DNA from: Brevibacterium siliguriense
GTDB lineage: Bacteria; Actinomycetota; Actinomycetes; Actinomycetales; Brevibacteriaceae
NCBI RefSeq assembly: GCF_900105315.1
Contig: NZ_LT629766.1
Coordinates: 2,790,001 to 2,854,000 of the forward strand
DNA length: 64,000 bases
Direction of reading: 5' to 3'
Shown here: positions 45,661-54,666 of the stretch, in pieces
How the letters are laid out: each line of letters begins with the position of its first letter
Position numbering within the stretch: position 1 is the first letter of the stretch
The notes under the pieces: generated by a model
Databases searched by the model: none
The model's input: the letters and a program-made list of their open reading frames with translations, nothing else
What the model was told of the DNA's origin: nothing
Made by a program: the position numbers and the translations under genes

Positions 45661-46869
45661 ATGACCGTTGTAAAGAATGTACGCCTCTTTGCCCGCCATC
45701 ACGACGACGAAGCCGTAGACGTCGAATTCGGTGAGGGCCGGATCCAGGCGATCCGACCGACCGCAGAGACCGGTGGCTCACGATTGCTGCTGCCCAGCCT
45801 CGGGGATGTCCACGCCCACCTGGATTCGAATAGGCTGGGGCAGAGATTCCGCCCACACACCGCCGATGGCACGCTCCACGGATACATCATGAACGATCGC
45901 AAGAACTGGCGAAACGGAGAGCGCAGCGTGCGCGACCAGGCAAGCTACGCGATCGCAGCTATCGTCGCTTCAGGTGGCACACGAATCCGTTCACACGCTC
46001 AGATCGACTCAGACTGCGGTCTCGAACGATTCGTCGGCGTCCGTGATGCCCTTGCTGATCATACCGATGTCCTCGACTCCCAGATCGTCGCTTTTCCTCA
46101 GGCTGGCATCTTGCGTGAGACGGGGGTGAAACCCCTCCTGGATGAAGCACTGCGCGAAGGCGCCGACTTGGTCGGTGGCCTGGACCCCGTCCAGTACGAC
46201 CGGGATCCCAAGTCACACCTTGACATCATCTTCGAGCTCGCTGAAAAGCACGGCAAGGGTGTCGACATCCATCTTCATGAAGGCGGGTCAGCGGGCGTCT
46301 TTTCTTTCGAAGAGATCGCCGAACGGACTCGGGCTCTGAGCATGCAGGGAAAGGTCACGATTTCCCATGCATTCGCGCTCAACACGAATCCCGAACCCGT
46401 CGTGCGCAGACTCACCGAACTCCTCGCCGAGGCCGGGATCTCTCTGACCACTGTTGCGCCCCAGAAAGGCTGTCTCCCACAGGATATTCTACGCGAGCAT
46501 CATGTGGCTGTCGGTTTGGGCGAGGACGGCCAGCGCGACTACTGGAGCCCCTATGGCGACGGTGATCTGCTTCGCCGGACGTGGCAGTTGGCATTTATCA
46601 ATGGCTTTCGCCGTGACGACGCGATCGAACATTGCTTTGACATCGCCTCTCGTGGAGGCGCCCTCGTCATGGCGGGGCAACGCCCGAACGACAATGCGCT
46701 CGTCGAAGATTCGGAATTCGGCCTGGCCGTCGGTGCCCCTGCAGACTTCATTGTCCTCGACGCCGACACGGTCACCTCCGCGATCATGGATTGCCCCAAA
46801 GACCGCGACGTGTACAAGGGCGGTGAGCTCGTGGCCCGCGGCGGCGAGCTCATTGGCGGTGTGCGCTGA
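45661..46869 (+). CDS. Cytosine-deaminase-like metal-dependent amidohydrolase (CodA family)
   Basis: A 402-residue TIM-barrel amidohydrolase. Metal and catalytic positions: GDVHAHLDS (HxH, about 49-54), RSHAQID, DIHLHEGG (His/Glu), ISHAFAL (His) and VGLGEDGQRDYWSP where CodA has its metal Asp. This set matches cytosine/isoguanine deaminase and related N-isopropylammelide hydrolases, so ring deamination of a pyrimidine- or triazine-like compound is likely. AAAGGAG precedes the ATG. The next gene starts on its stop codon, forming an operon. Confidence 0.88.
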   Translation: MTVVKNVRLFARHHDDEAVDVEFGEGRIQAIRPTAETGGSRLLLPSLGDVHAHLDSNRLGQRFRPHTADGTLHGYIMNDRKNWRNGERSVRDQASYAIAAIVASGGTRIRSHAQIDSDCGLERFVGVRDALADHTDVLDSQIVAFPQAGILRETGVKPLLDEALREGADLVGGLDPVQYDRDPKSHLDIIFELAEKHGKGVDIHLHEGGSAGVFSFEEIAERTRALSMQGKVTISHAFALNTNPEPVVRRLTELLAEAGISLTTVAPQKGCLPQDILREHHVAVGLGEDGQRDYWSPYGDGDLLRRTWQLAFINGFRRDDAIEHCFDIASRGGALVMAGQRPNDNALVEDSEFGLAVGAPADFIVLDADTVTSAIMDCPKDRDVYKGGELVARGGELIGGVR

Positions 46870-48356
46870 TGATCACTCGTGTGCGTGCGAAATTCGTCAT
46901 CGGATACGACGAGAGTGACCATTGCCTCATCGAACACGGAGAACTCGTCCATGACGATGATCGGATCGTCTTCGTCGGGCGTGACTTTGAGGGTCATGTC
47001 GACACGGAAATCGACGCTGGAGAGGCAATCGTCTCTCCGGGGTTCATCGACACCAACGCATTGGCCGACATCGACCATGCGATCTTCGACTCCTGGCCAG
47101 ACCGCTCCAGATCGCTGGGCTTGAGCTGGTCTGAATCATACCTGTCCGACCATGGGCCTCGCTTCGACCGCAATCGACTGAAGTTCCGACGTGAATTCGC
47201 CCTCTCCCAGCTCATCCGCAATGGCATCACAACAATGGTCCCCATCGCTGCGGAGACCTATCTCGACTGGTGTGAAGACTACCGGGATATGGCTGACACC
47301 GCCGAGGCGGTCGCGGCCTTGGGCATTCGAGCCTACCTCGGACCGAGTTACCGCACTCATGTGCCTTACACCGACGGGTCCCGAACGCTACTGCATAAGG
47401 ACGAACGCCGAGGGTTGAACGGGCTCACCGATGCCGTACGCTTCATCGAAGACTTCGCGGGGAGCGCGAGTGGCCTGATCCAGGGCGCGCTGCTGCCGGC
47501 ACGGATTGAAACTCAGACCGAGTCGACGTTGCGAGCCACCCGCGAGGCCGCGGACTCACTCCAGGTACCTGTGCGACTGCACGCCGCCCAGGGCGTGTTC
47601 GAAACCGAGGAGATAATCACCAGAACCGGCAAGCGGTCGATCCCATACCTGCATCAGCTCGGCTTCCTCGCTCCGAAGACACTCATCCCCCACGTGTGGA
47701 CGGTACCGGGAAATCGCCTTATGCCACCCGAGCTCGCAACCGCCGAGTATGGTGCCTCTGGGCGCGGAACGGACGATCTCAGCCTGCTCGCCGAAACGGA
47801 CACCTCGGTGATCTTCTGTCCCATTCCTACTGCCCACTATGGTGGCGGACTCGAAACCTTCGACACCTATCGTGCGCAAGGCGTGCGCGTAGTCATCGGT
47901 ACGGACTCTGCTCCCCCGAACATGATCAAGGCGCTCGACCTGGCCACCGCCGAGACGAAAGTGCTCGGCACGGACCGGACCGCGGCCCAGGCTGCTGATC
48001 TGTTTCGAGCGGCGACTCTCGAGCCTGCCAGGGCTCTCGGCCGCAGTGACCTAGGACGATTAGCAGCAGGAACGCAGGCTGACTACTTTGTTCTCGACCT
48101 CACGAATGCGCACATCGGCCCGTATGCAGATCCAATCCGAACCTTAGTGATGAACACTGACGGGCGAGACATCAACCGGGTCGTAGTAGCTGGACGCACG
48201 ATTGTCGAAGACGGGCAGATTGTGACGGTGAGTACGTCAGATTTCCGGGAACGCGCCCAGGAGTTCCTCAGCGACTATATCTCCGCCCATACCGAAAGCG
48301 ACTTCGCCGGTCGCAGCCTCGACGAGCTTCAACCCTCAAGTTTCCCGAAACTCTGA
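46869..48356 (+). CDS. ATZ/TRZ-type amidohydrolase with altered metal site
   Basis: 495 residues, COG0402-like: an N-terminal beta-sandwich (ITRVRAKFVIGYDESDHCLIEHGELV), a barrel, and a C-terminal composite domain (LAAGTQADYFVLDLTNAHIGPYADP). Later ligands are recognisable: VRLHAAQG, LIPHVWTV and VIGTDSAPPNM. But the first HxH motif after SPGFID is replaced by TNALADIDH, so the usual metal pair is missing or shifted. Related proteins with GFID.DALADIDH exist, so it may be a subfamily trait. Likely acts after the CodA-like enzyme on the same pathway. Confidence 0.82.
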   Translation: MITRVRAKFVIGYDESDHCLIEHGELVHDDDRIVFVGRDFEGHVDTEIDAGEAIVSPGFIDTNALADIDHAIFDSWPDRSRSLGLSWSESYLSDHGPRFDRNRLKFRREFALSQLIRNGITTMVPIAAETYLDWCEDYRDMADTAEAVAALGIRAYLGPSYRTHVPYTDGSRTLLHKDERRGLNGLTDAVRFIEDFAGSASGLIQGALLPARIETQTESTLRATREAADSLQVPVRLHAAQGVFETEEIITRTGKRSIPYLHQLGFLAPKTLIPHVWTVPGNRLMPPELATAEYGASGRGTDDLSLLAETDTSVIFCPIPTAHYGGGLETFDTYRAQGVRVVIGTDSAPPNMIKALDLATAETKVLGTDRTAAQAADLFRAATLEPARALGRSDLGRLAAGTQADYFVLDLTNAHIGPYADPIRTLVMNTDGRDINRVVVAGRTIVEDGQIVTVSTSDFRERAQEFLSDYISAHTESDFAGRSLDELQPSSFPKL

Positions 48357-48531
48357 ATTTGCTTGAGCCATGGTTGAGTGAGTCTCGACTCTCGTGGAAT
48401 ATACAGAGGAAGTCAATATTTTTGAACTATGCGCCGGTCGCGACCGGCGCGACCGCTCCTGCAACTGCATCGTTTATTTCAGGAGTCACAACGAAACCTG
48501 ATATCACAGGAAAGGTTACTCTGATTTCGGG
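48357..48531. other. Spacer after the amidohydrolase operon
   Basis: 175 bases with no gene or clear hairpin; the sequence GGTCGCGACCGG near 48431 is weakly palindromic. Confidence 0.3.
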
Positions 48532-48765
48532 ATGAGCCCGCGGACTGGCGTGGTCTTCACCCCGATGACAGCCCCCACCGGCATCTCTCTACGGTGGAGC
48601 GTTCCCGAACAACCCGATGCAACGCGTGGGCGCCGTCGACGAACTCGTCGGAGCCGTGATCTGCGCGGGAACTCCGACGTCTCGTCCTACACCACCGGCG
48701 CCGCGATCATCCTCAACGGCGGCTGGAACACCCGACCTTCGCTCGAGTACACCTCTGGTCAGTGA
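48532..48765 (+). pseudogene. Remnant of an SDR (acetoin/diacetyl reductase-like)
   Basis: Only the C-terminal third is readable. A segment like the SDR NxxxPGxxxTPM loop (SPRTGVVFTPMT) is followed, with frame changes, by PMQRVGAVDELVGAV and SSYTTGAAIILNGGWN, the SDR C-terminal signature. N-terminus lost and frame broken at least once. Confidence 0.65.
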
Positions 48766-48938
48766 ATGTATGTGCCCCCATTACTCTTATGGCACCGGGT
48801 GAGCCGGATCGCATGAGGAGGGGTTGAGGCTCGCGCAGAGCTGTCGCGCCACACAGCTACGAGAACGACAGCGCCGTCCACCCGCCCTGCACAGAATACA
48901 CAATTCCGTGTTGGAGGAGGTCTCTGGACCAGCGTTGG

Positions 48939-49791
48939 CTACCAACCTGGTGAAGATTATGGTCGCCGCCAGCAGGATCTGTGGATCAGATCTTTCGCTC
49001 TACGAGTACACGCCGTCCCCACGGGCGTCACGCTGCCGCTCTTCGGCTCACCAGGGCACCATGCTCTCGGTCACGAGTTCCCCGGCCGGGTCACAGCCGC
49101 TGGCTCGGACATTGCCAATGTCGAGATCGGTGCCGTCGTCGCTGTGCGCCCCAACGTCTGGGATGGCACGTGCGCAGGCTGTCTGCGCGGTGGCGTCAAC
49201 CCCTGCGAACAGAAAGGCTTCATCGGCGTCTCCGGCGGGGGCGGCGGATTCTCCGACTACGTCGTCGCACATCGTGACGCCGTCCACGTCATCCGCGACT
49301 ACGTCGGCGAGGATGTCGCAACGACGGTCGAGTCGACATCCGTCGCCGGGCATGCTGTCAAGCTCGACGGCTCTCATCGTCGAGGTGGGGCCGATCGGCT
49401 TTGGTGTCCTCTGCTGCCTGAACGCCCGCGGTGTCAGTGACCTCGTCATGAGCAAGCCGTCCGCGCCGCGTCGGGAGTCGGTCGGTCGACCTTCGACTCG
49501 ACGTTCGGGGCCCCGCGCAACGAAGACACCTCGGGGGTCGTGTCCTAGTTCCACTCCCCCGTCCAGGTCGACCACAACGCGTTCTTTCAGACCCAGAAGC
49601 ACCTCGTCGGCAGCTACGCGGACACGGACGAGGAGTTCGCCGAGGTGATCGAGGCCTTCGTCGACGGCCGCCCGGATCCGCGTCCGCTCACCACGAGCAC
49701 CAACCCACTCGAGGACACAGTCGAGAAGGGGATCGAGCATCGTCTCGGCGACGGACGGGCCACCGAAACGAAGATCCTCGTCAAGCCCTGA
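48939..49791 (+). pseudogene. Remnant of a zinc 2,3-butanediol dehydrogenase
   Basis: Readable pieces in changing frames: RICGSDLSLYEY (catalytic zinc Cys), ALGHEFPGRVTAAGSDIANVEIG, RPNVWDGTCAGCLRGGVNPC (structural zinc Cys), GFIGVSGGGGGFSDYVV, VEVGPIGFGVLCC, and the end EKGIEHRLGDGRATETKIL-VKP. Several frameshifts and an internal loss are present. The neighbouring SDR remnant suggests a dead acetoin/butanediol locus. Confidence 0.8.
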
Positions 49792-49844
49792 TCGGACCGG
49801 ATCCAGTCTGGGCCCCGGGTGCCCCCACTCGCGGCGGTTCTCGC

Positions 49845-51311
49845 TCAGAGGTGCAGAACAGTCTGAGCGAGAACCGCTGCGGCGAGGAATGAAGTGGTCA
49901 GCGTCAAGAGGGCAATGATGACGACTTTCCAGCTGAGTTGCTTGATCGCCTGAACGTCGCGTCCCAAGCTCATTCCGATGAGCGCCAGCTGCAGCAATCC
50001 GAAGAGCATTACGTCCATTCCATCAACCCAACCGACCAAAACGCCGGAGTAGGGGAAGAACGGTGCGCTGAGCAACGTGGCGATCCCGAGCACCCACACA
50101 CTGGCTGGTATCTTGGGGATCCATTTGGCGAGCAGAAATGACAGCGCGGTGATGGCAATCAGAAATACCGTACCGATGATCTGCCGCGGCGCGAACTCAC
50201 CGGTGCCGATGACGTTGATCAGCAATCCCAGCCCGCCGGCGCTGCCAAAGACGAAGAGAGTCACCGGCCACCCCGTGGGCTCAGGTGGATCGGATGCATC
50301 ACCCTCGGGCCCGGTCGGGATGTTCGACGACGCTGAGCTGCCGGTTGCAAGTACGTCTTCAGATGCAGATGGTCGCACGACGGCCTCGGACCTCTTCGAT
50401 TTCTCCGAGGCGTCTCCGTCGGGAACGATGCCCCGCGCAACGAGTTTCGCCTCTTCGACCTCGGCATCGGGGCGGTTCCAGATTCGTGTCCAGAACAGGT
50501 AGAGCTTCCTCGCTAACGGCAGCGACAGGAAGACCCCGGCGTAGAATCCGACGATGTTCGTCACCAGATTTGACAGTCCGGCCAGGGCCATGATCTCCGT
50601 GGCCTGTGCGGGATAGAGCACAGATAGTGCGCCGACACCGCCCAGCATCATCGATGATGACCCCAGACCGAGTCCGAGGGCCAATGCCAGCGGATGGAGG
50701 ATGTCGAGACTGCCGAACAGCCCTGCGATGAGGGACACATAGAGTGCTCCGAAAATCGAACCGAAGATCCACACGCCGAAGACTCCCCGATATTCGGGCG
50801 AGCGAATGCCGAACCGTTCGATCGCATACGCCAGGAACGATTCCCTGTCGACCGACCAGCTGGCGCCGATGGCCGACCTCCCCATCCGCAGACCGACGGC
50901 TACAGGCAAAGCGAGAACCACAGTTCCGAATATGTGGCCCACCTCTTGCAATACTATGGCCGGTCCGAGATTAGCCACTTCGCCAAGAGTGGGCCCGATC
51001 CCCATCCCGAGTAAAGCGAGGAACGCTACAATACCAACTCGGATCTGCGGGTCTCCAACAGTTCGGACACGCCCTGAGATGGGAACGATCTTCTGCAGCC
51101 CGATAACTGAACCGATCAGAACTGCCCAGATGATTGGAATGAGCACGACGGCCGCGGGACCGACTTTGAGCGTGTGCTCCCCGATAACAATGGCAATGAT
51201 GCAGATTGCCAGCCCCACGCTGACGGAGATGGCCCACGACCACACTGTAGGGCGCCGAACAGACTGAACTGAAGAGTCGTTCGGCAAAAGAGAAGGTGAC
51301 TCCCGTGTCAT
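49845..51311 (-). CDS. DUF3100 membrane protein, putative transporter
   Basis: 488 residues, about 12 helices in two halves separated by a charged Ser/Glu/Pro-rich cytoplasmic loop (about 275-345). The first half (VGPAAVVLIPIIWAVLIGSVIGLQ.., MALAGLSNLVTNIVGFYAGVF) matches DUF3100, found near amidohydrolases and peptidases and presumed to be a permease. ATG 51311 is chosen; an in-frame ATG at 51323 and open frame to 51368 exist. A GGTATACA-type site touches the start and a second exact site lies 120 bases upstream, tying it to the GntR regulon. Confidence 0.75.
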   Translation of the reverse strand: MTRESPSLLPNDSSVQSVRRPTVWSWAISVSVGLAICIIAIVIGEHTLKVGPAAVVLIPIIWAVLIGSVIGLQKIVPISGRVRTVGDPQIRVGIVAFLALLGMGIGPTLGEVANLGPAIVLQEVGHIFGTVVLALPVAVGLRMGRSAIGASWSVDRESFLAYAIERFGIRSPEYRGVFGVWIFGSIFGALYVSLIAGLFGSLDILHPLALALGLGLGSSSMMLGGVGALSVLYPAQATEIMALAGLSNLVTNIVGFYAGVFLSLPLARKLYLFWTRIWNRPDAEVEEAKLVARGIVPDGDASEKSKRSEAVVRPSASEDVLATGSSASSNIPTGPEGDASDPPEPTGWPVTLFVFGSAGGLGLLINVIGTGEFAPRQIIGTVFLIAITALSFLLAKWIPKIPASVWVLGIATLLSAPFFPYSGVLVGWVDGMDVMLFGLLQLALIGMSLGRDVQAIKQLSWKVVIIALLTLTTSFLAAAVLAQTVLHL

Positions 51312-51323
51312 ATGTATACCAAC
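51311..51323 (-). promoter_or_regulatory. GGTATACC site 4 (DUF3100, proximal)
   Basis: On the minus strand TTGGTATACATATG: core 51313-51320 with one mismatch, abutting the ATG. TACAAT just upstream could be the -10 element. Confidence 0.5.
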
Positions 51324-51430
51324 CATTATTGTAATCTGTAGCAATCGATACGCACGATCACGGACCAATCACCATTGACAGCAGGTCGATTTTTTCACTT
51401 TTTCGGTCTTCCCACAACAGATTTCAGCGG

Positions 51431-51442
51431 TCGGTATACCAA
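51431..51442 (-). promoter_or_regulatory. GGTATACC site 5 (DUF3100, distal)
   Basis: On the minus strand ATTGGTATACCGA, exact core 51433-51440, 120 bases from site 4. Paired sites at this spacing could allow looping by one regulator. Confidence 0.55.
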
Positions 51443-52071
51443 TAATGTCCGACATTTCGGGCAATAAACTCGGAATCGGATTGACTCGCGACCCGTCGAA
51501 AAGACTGAATACTGGTGCACCGACCTGGCCGAAGTCAGCGCATCTCGCACAACGACAGCCAGAACCAGCTAGAAGGTTCAACTGCCGCAGCAGTGCCCCA
51601 AAACACAAGCGAATACGCGCAGGCTCACTTTCAGCGTCACGTCCAGCAATTCGCCTCTGCAGGGTGACCGCCAGGCACATCTACCCGCAAGGCCTCCATT
51701 TCGCTTTCGCCTGACCGCGATGGAACTGTGTAACATCAGCGAGCGAACCCGACTTTTCGCCGGCATACTCGGCCACAAACTGAGACACTGCCCTCTCGCC
51801 GGGCAGCGAGGCCCTTTAGATGGCCTTAGGTATCGCTGTCAGTGACCTCGGCTATATAGTCTCACCCGCATTGATTTCTGCATCCGGCCTCCAAGGTTAC
51901 ATCCTGCCTGAAGACCATTGCCCCTCGAGCCCGACCGGTCTCTGTCATAGGATCTGCCGATTCCCCACGATTGAGCAGCACGTGCGCCCGCCGGCTCCAG
52001 CGGCCACAGTCGACGACGACCGCTGAAGCCTGATCGGGACATTCGTCGTAACGCCCGGTCACTGATGATGA
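51443..52071. other. 630 bases without a recognisable gene
   Basis: Short open frames on both strands show no family resemblance. I see no repeat or RNA gene here. Confidence 0.3.
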
Positions 52072-52599
52072 TCAGTTGTTAGGTTCTTTGTGGTCGGTCG
52101 GGGTATGAATGATGTCGAAATACACAGATTTGTCATTCTCGTCGGGGTACACGCGATAGGTGAATTCGTCCTCGGTGAGGGTGACGATTACCGAATCTCG
52201 AGTGAACTCTTCATTCCCCTCATCGTCTTTGGCCACGATGGTACGGGTCTTGCCATCTTCGGACACCGTCCAGTCGCCGTGCATCTTTGGAGTATCGTCG
52301 AGGTTGTACATCGTGAACGATCCATCATCCTTGAAATAGGCCCAGCCCACGAAGTTCGCGACGTTTTCGTCCTCGAGGTCGACGTCATTGCCGTCGGCAT
52401 CAGTAGCGCCTGTTGTCTCCCACGGAGTGGAAGCGAGCACATCGGAGGGGCTGGACTTCTCAGTCTCTGCTGGCTGCTCAGCCGATGCCGCTGTCTCTCC
52501 CCCAGCCTCGGCTGGGGAGCAGGCGCTCAGTGCTCCGACTGCAGCTGTGGCGGAGGCGAGGAGAACAACGGCTTTCATGATTACTGTATTTATCTTCAT
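52072..52599 (-). CDS. DUF4822 lipoprotein
   Basis: 175 residues. Signal peptide with lipobox (VGALSAC, Cys about 27), a short Ala/Glu/Ser-rich linker, then a DUF4822 domain: LASTPWETTGATDADGNDV, VANFVGWAYFKDDGSFTMYNLDDTPKMHGDW, SVYFDIIHTPTDHKEP. Anchored outside the membrane; function unknown. The start was set at the ATG leading the signal peptide (MKINTV). It is divergent from the sensor kinase, which could sense a related wall or envelope signal. Confidence 0.85.
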   Translation of the reverse strand: MKINTVIMKAVVLLASATAAVGALSACSPAEAGGETAASAEQPAETEKSSPSDVLASTPWETTGATDADGNDVDLEDENVANFVGWAYFKDDGSFTMYNLDDTPKMHGDWTVSEDGKTRTIVAKDDEGNEEFTRDSVIVTLTEDEFTYRVYPDENDKSVYFDIIHTPTDHKEPNN

Positions 52600-52726
52600 G
52601 CTTCTATTCTTCAGCGCCATACGCTCGTGCAAATCTGCCGATCGGACAGGAAGCTATGGCCAGATGGATGATGCGTGCTGTAGTGGCGCGCACTCTCTCG
52701 GGCGAGAATCGTATGCTTAAGATGTA

Positions 52727-53932
52727 ATGAGTACTCTTCTCGCCCGCGCCCGGCATCTCGACGTCTGGTTACTCGTCGTCCTCGTGGTCCTCCTGGTTAC
52801 GAGCTCGATTCGCTACATTCTGCGCCACGGTTTCAGTGGGGCCGGAATTCTCGTCCTCATTGGGGCTTTTGCGCTTCTCCTTTGCTATGGTGCACGCCCG
52901 AAACTGCGCAAGGCCACAGCCGCGTCCAGGGTCTGGTCGGTTGCGATGGCTTTGCTCGTTGCCGCTCTCTCCGTCATCGCCCCATCCTTCGCCTGGTGTG
53001 CCGTCCCTGTGGCATTCGTCGTGCTGCGAGCGCTGCCTTTCCGGTGGGCGGTTGCCTGCGTGAGCGCACTCGTCGTCGTCGTTGCTCTCTCTTGGTTGCG
53101 GATCAGCCCAAGTCCTGACATCACAATTGTCGTCGGACCCCTCGGCATCGCTTTGATTACGATCATGTCCTATCGGTCGTTGGACAAGGAATCCCAGGCT
53201 CGCGCACGCCTCATCGACCAGCTGGTCGCCACACAGGATGAGCTCGTGTCTGAACAACGCCGCGTCGGCGCGCTGCGCGAGCGCACCAGACTCTCTCGAG
53301 ATATCCATGATTCCATCGGCCAGGACCTCTCGAGCATCCATTTGCTCTTGCAGGCAACTGAATACTGCTGGGAGTCGCGCCCAGAGCGAGCGCGGGAAAA
53401 CGTGGCTACCGCGATCGAGTCCTCTCGACAGAGTCTGACCGAGATTCGCCGGGTAATCTATGACCTCAGCACTGATGTCGATAAAGCTGACTATGTCGCC
53501 CCCGAGGAGCTTCGCCAACGACTTGTCGAATTCGTCAGGAGTGTGAAATCGGAACCTACAGTCGAGCTTCGCGTAGATGGAGCAGAGAAACCGCTGACCG
53601 ACCAGATCGCGCGGGCAGTTGTCGCGACTGCTCGCGGAGCCATTGCCAATGTTCTCGAACATGCCAATGCCAGCCGGGTCGTCGTTACAGTGACCTTTGC
53701 CCAGGCCCGCGTCTATCTGGACGTCCGCGACAACGGTCGCGGGTTCGACACACGCTACCCGACGATGCAGTCGCGAGATGGGGATGAGTCGAACCCGAAA
53801 CTGCGCGGTCGTGGACTGCGGGGAATCCGCGAAAGAGCTCGTGAACTCGGCGGAGAAGCGGAAGTTGACAGCGAAATCGGCGACGGAACCACCGTATCAG
53901 CGTGGTTTCCCATCAGAAAGGAGCAGGGATGA
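52727..53932 (+). CDS. NarL-type sensor histidine kinase
   Basis: 401 residues: about five to six N-terminal membrane helices (up to about residue 150), a coiled linker, HisKA_3 dimerisation box with phospho-His about 194 (RLSRDIHDSIGQDLSSI), N-box around GAIANVLEHANAS and G-box DNGRGFD, GRGLRGIRERARELGG. It has no large sensor domain, so the membrane helices probably sense. Overlaps the response regulator by 4 bases. Confidence 0.92.
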   Translation: MSTLLARARHLDVWLLVVLVVLLVTSSIRYILRHGFSGAGILVLIGAFALLLCYGARPKLRKATAASRVWSVAMALLVAALSVIAPSFAWCAVPVAFVVLRALPFRWAVACVSALVVVVALSWLRISPSPDITIVVGPLGIALITIMSYRSLDKESQARARLIDQLVATQDELVSEQRRVGALRERTRLSRDIHDSIGQDLSSIHLLLQATEYCWESRPERARENVATAIESSRQSLTEIRRVIYDLSTDVDKADYVAPEELRQRLVEFVRSVKSEPTVELRVDGAEKPLTDQIARAVVATARGAIANVLEHANASRVVVTVTFAQARVYLDVRDNGRGFDTRYPTMQSRDGDESNPKLRGRGLRGIRERARELGGEAEVDSEIGDGTTVSAWFPIRKEQG

Positions 53933-54564
53933 GCATAATTACAGTTCTGCTCGTTGACGATCATCCGGTCGTCCGGGCCGGCCTGGCCGCCCTCATCAAC
54001 GGTTTAGACGATATGCGAATCATCGCTGAGGCCGACGATCTCGAATCCACGCGGACTGCAGTGGCCGCATATCGACCCGACGTCGTACTCATGGACCTCA
54101 ACCTTGGGACGTCTGCCCAATCTGGAATTGAGATCACCGCAGAGCTGAAAAGGCCTGCAGAGTCACCCGAGATCCTCGTCCTCACGACGTATCAGACGGA
54201 GTCAGATATTCTGCGCGCACTCGACGCAGGCGCGCGGGGCTACATCCTCAAAGACGCTCCAGCCGATGAACTCTTCGCTGCCATTCGCGCAACCGCCGCT
54301 GGAGAGACGGCGTTGTCCCCAGCTGTTGCTTCGGCCCTGGTGAGACGAAAATCCCAGTCCGGGACGACTGTAACCGAACGGGAGGTCGAGGTGCTCGACC
54401 TGCTTGCCAAAGGACTGGGAAACAAAGAGCTGGCACGCGAAATGTTCATATCGGAAGGCACTGTTAAGGCTCACCTGGCACACATTTACACCAAGCTTGG
54501 AGTCGATACACGAGTCGGAGCCGTGGCGGCAGCGATCGAGCGTCGAATTATCCGCACTCCTTAG
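53929..54564 (+). CDS. LuxR/NarL-type response regulator
   Basis: 211 residues. Receiver with acidic pair D10/D11, phospho-Asp D56 (VVLMDLNLG), Thr in LTTYQ and Lys in YILKDAP; C-terminal GerE helix-turn-helix (TVTEREVEVLDLLAKGLGNKELAREMFISEGTVKAHLAHIY). Paired with the kinase just upstream by translational overlap. Target genes are unknown; the divergent DUF4822 gene is a natural candidate. Confidence 0.95.
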   Translation: MSIITVLLVDDHPVVRAGLAALINGLDDMRIIAEADDLESTRTAVAAYRPDVVLMDLNLGTSAQSGIEITAELKRPAESPEILVLTTYQTESDILRALDAGARGYILKDAPADELFAAIRATAAGETALSPAVASALVRRKSQSGTTVTEREVEVLDLLAKGLGNKELAREMFISEGTVKAHLAHIYTKLGVDTRVGAVAAAIERRIIRTP

Positions 54565-54599
54565 TACCCAGTATTCTGCATGAGATGAATCCACTCCTT

Positions 54600-54611
54600 T
54601 TGGTATACCAT
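54600..54611 (+). promoter_or_regulatory. GGTATACC site 6 (MFS transporter)
   Basis: TTGGTATACCAT, exact core 54602-54609, 57 bases upstream of the MFS GTG start. Confidence 0.6.
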
Positions 54612-54666
54612 CACACATGGGAATTCCGCTGACGGCGGAGTCTGACAGACGACGGTTGGGAGCAAC

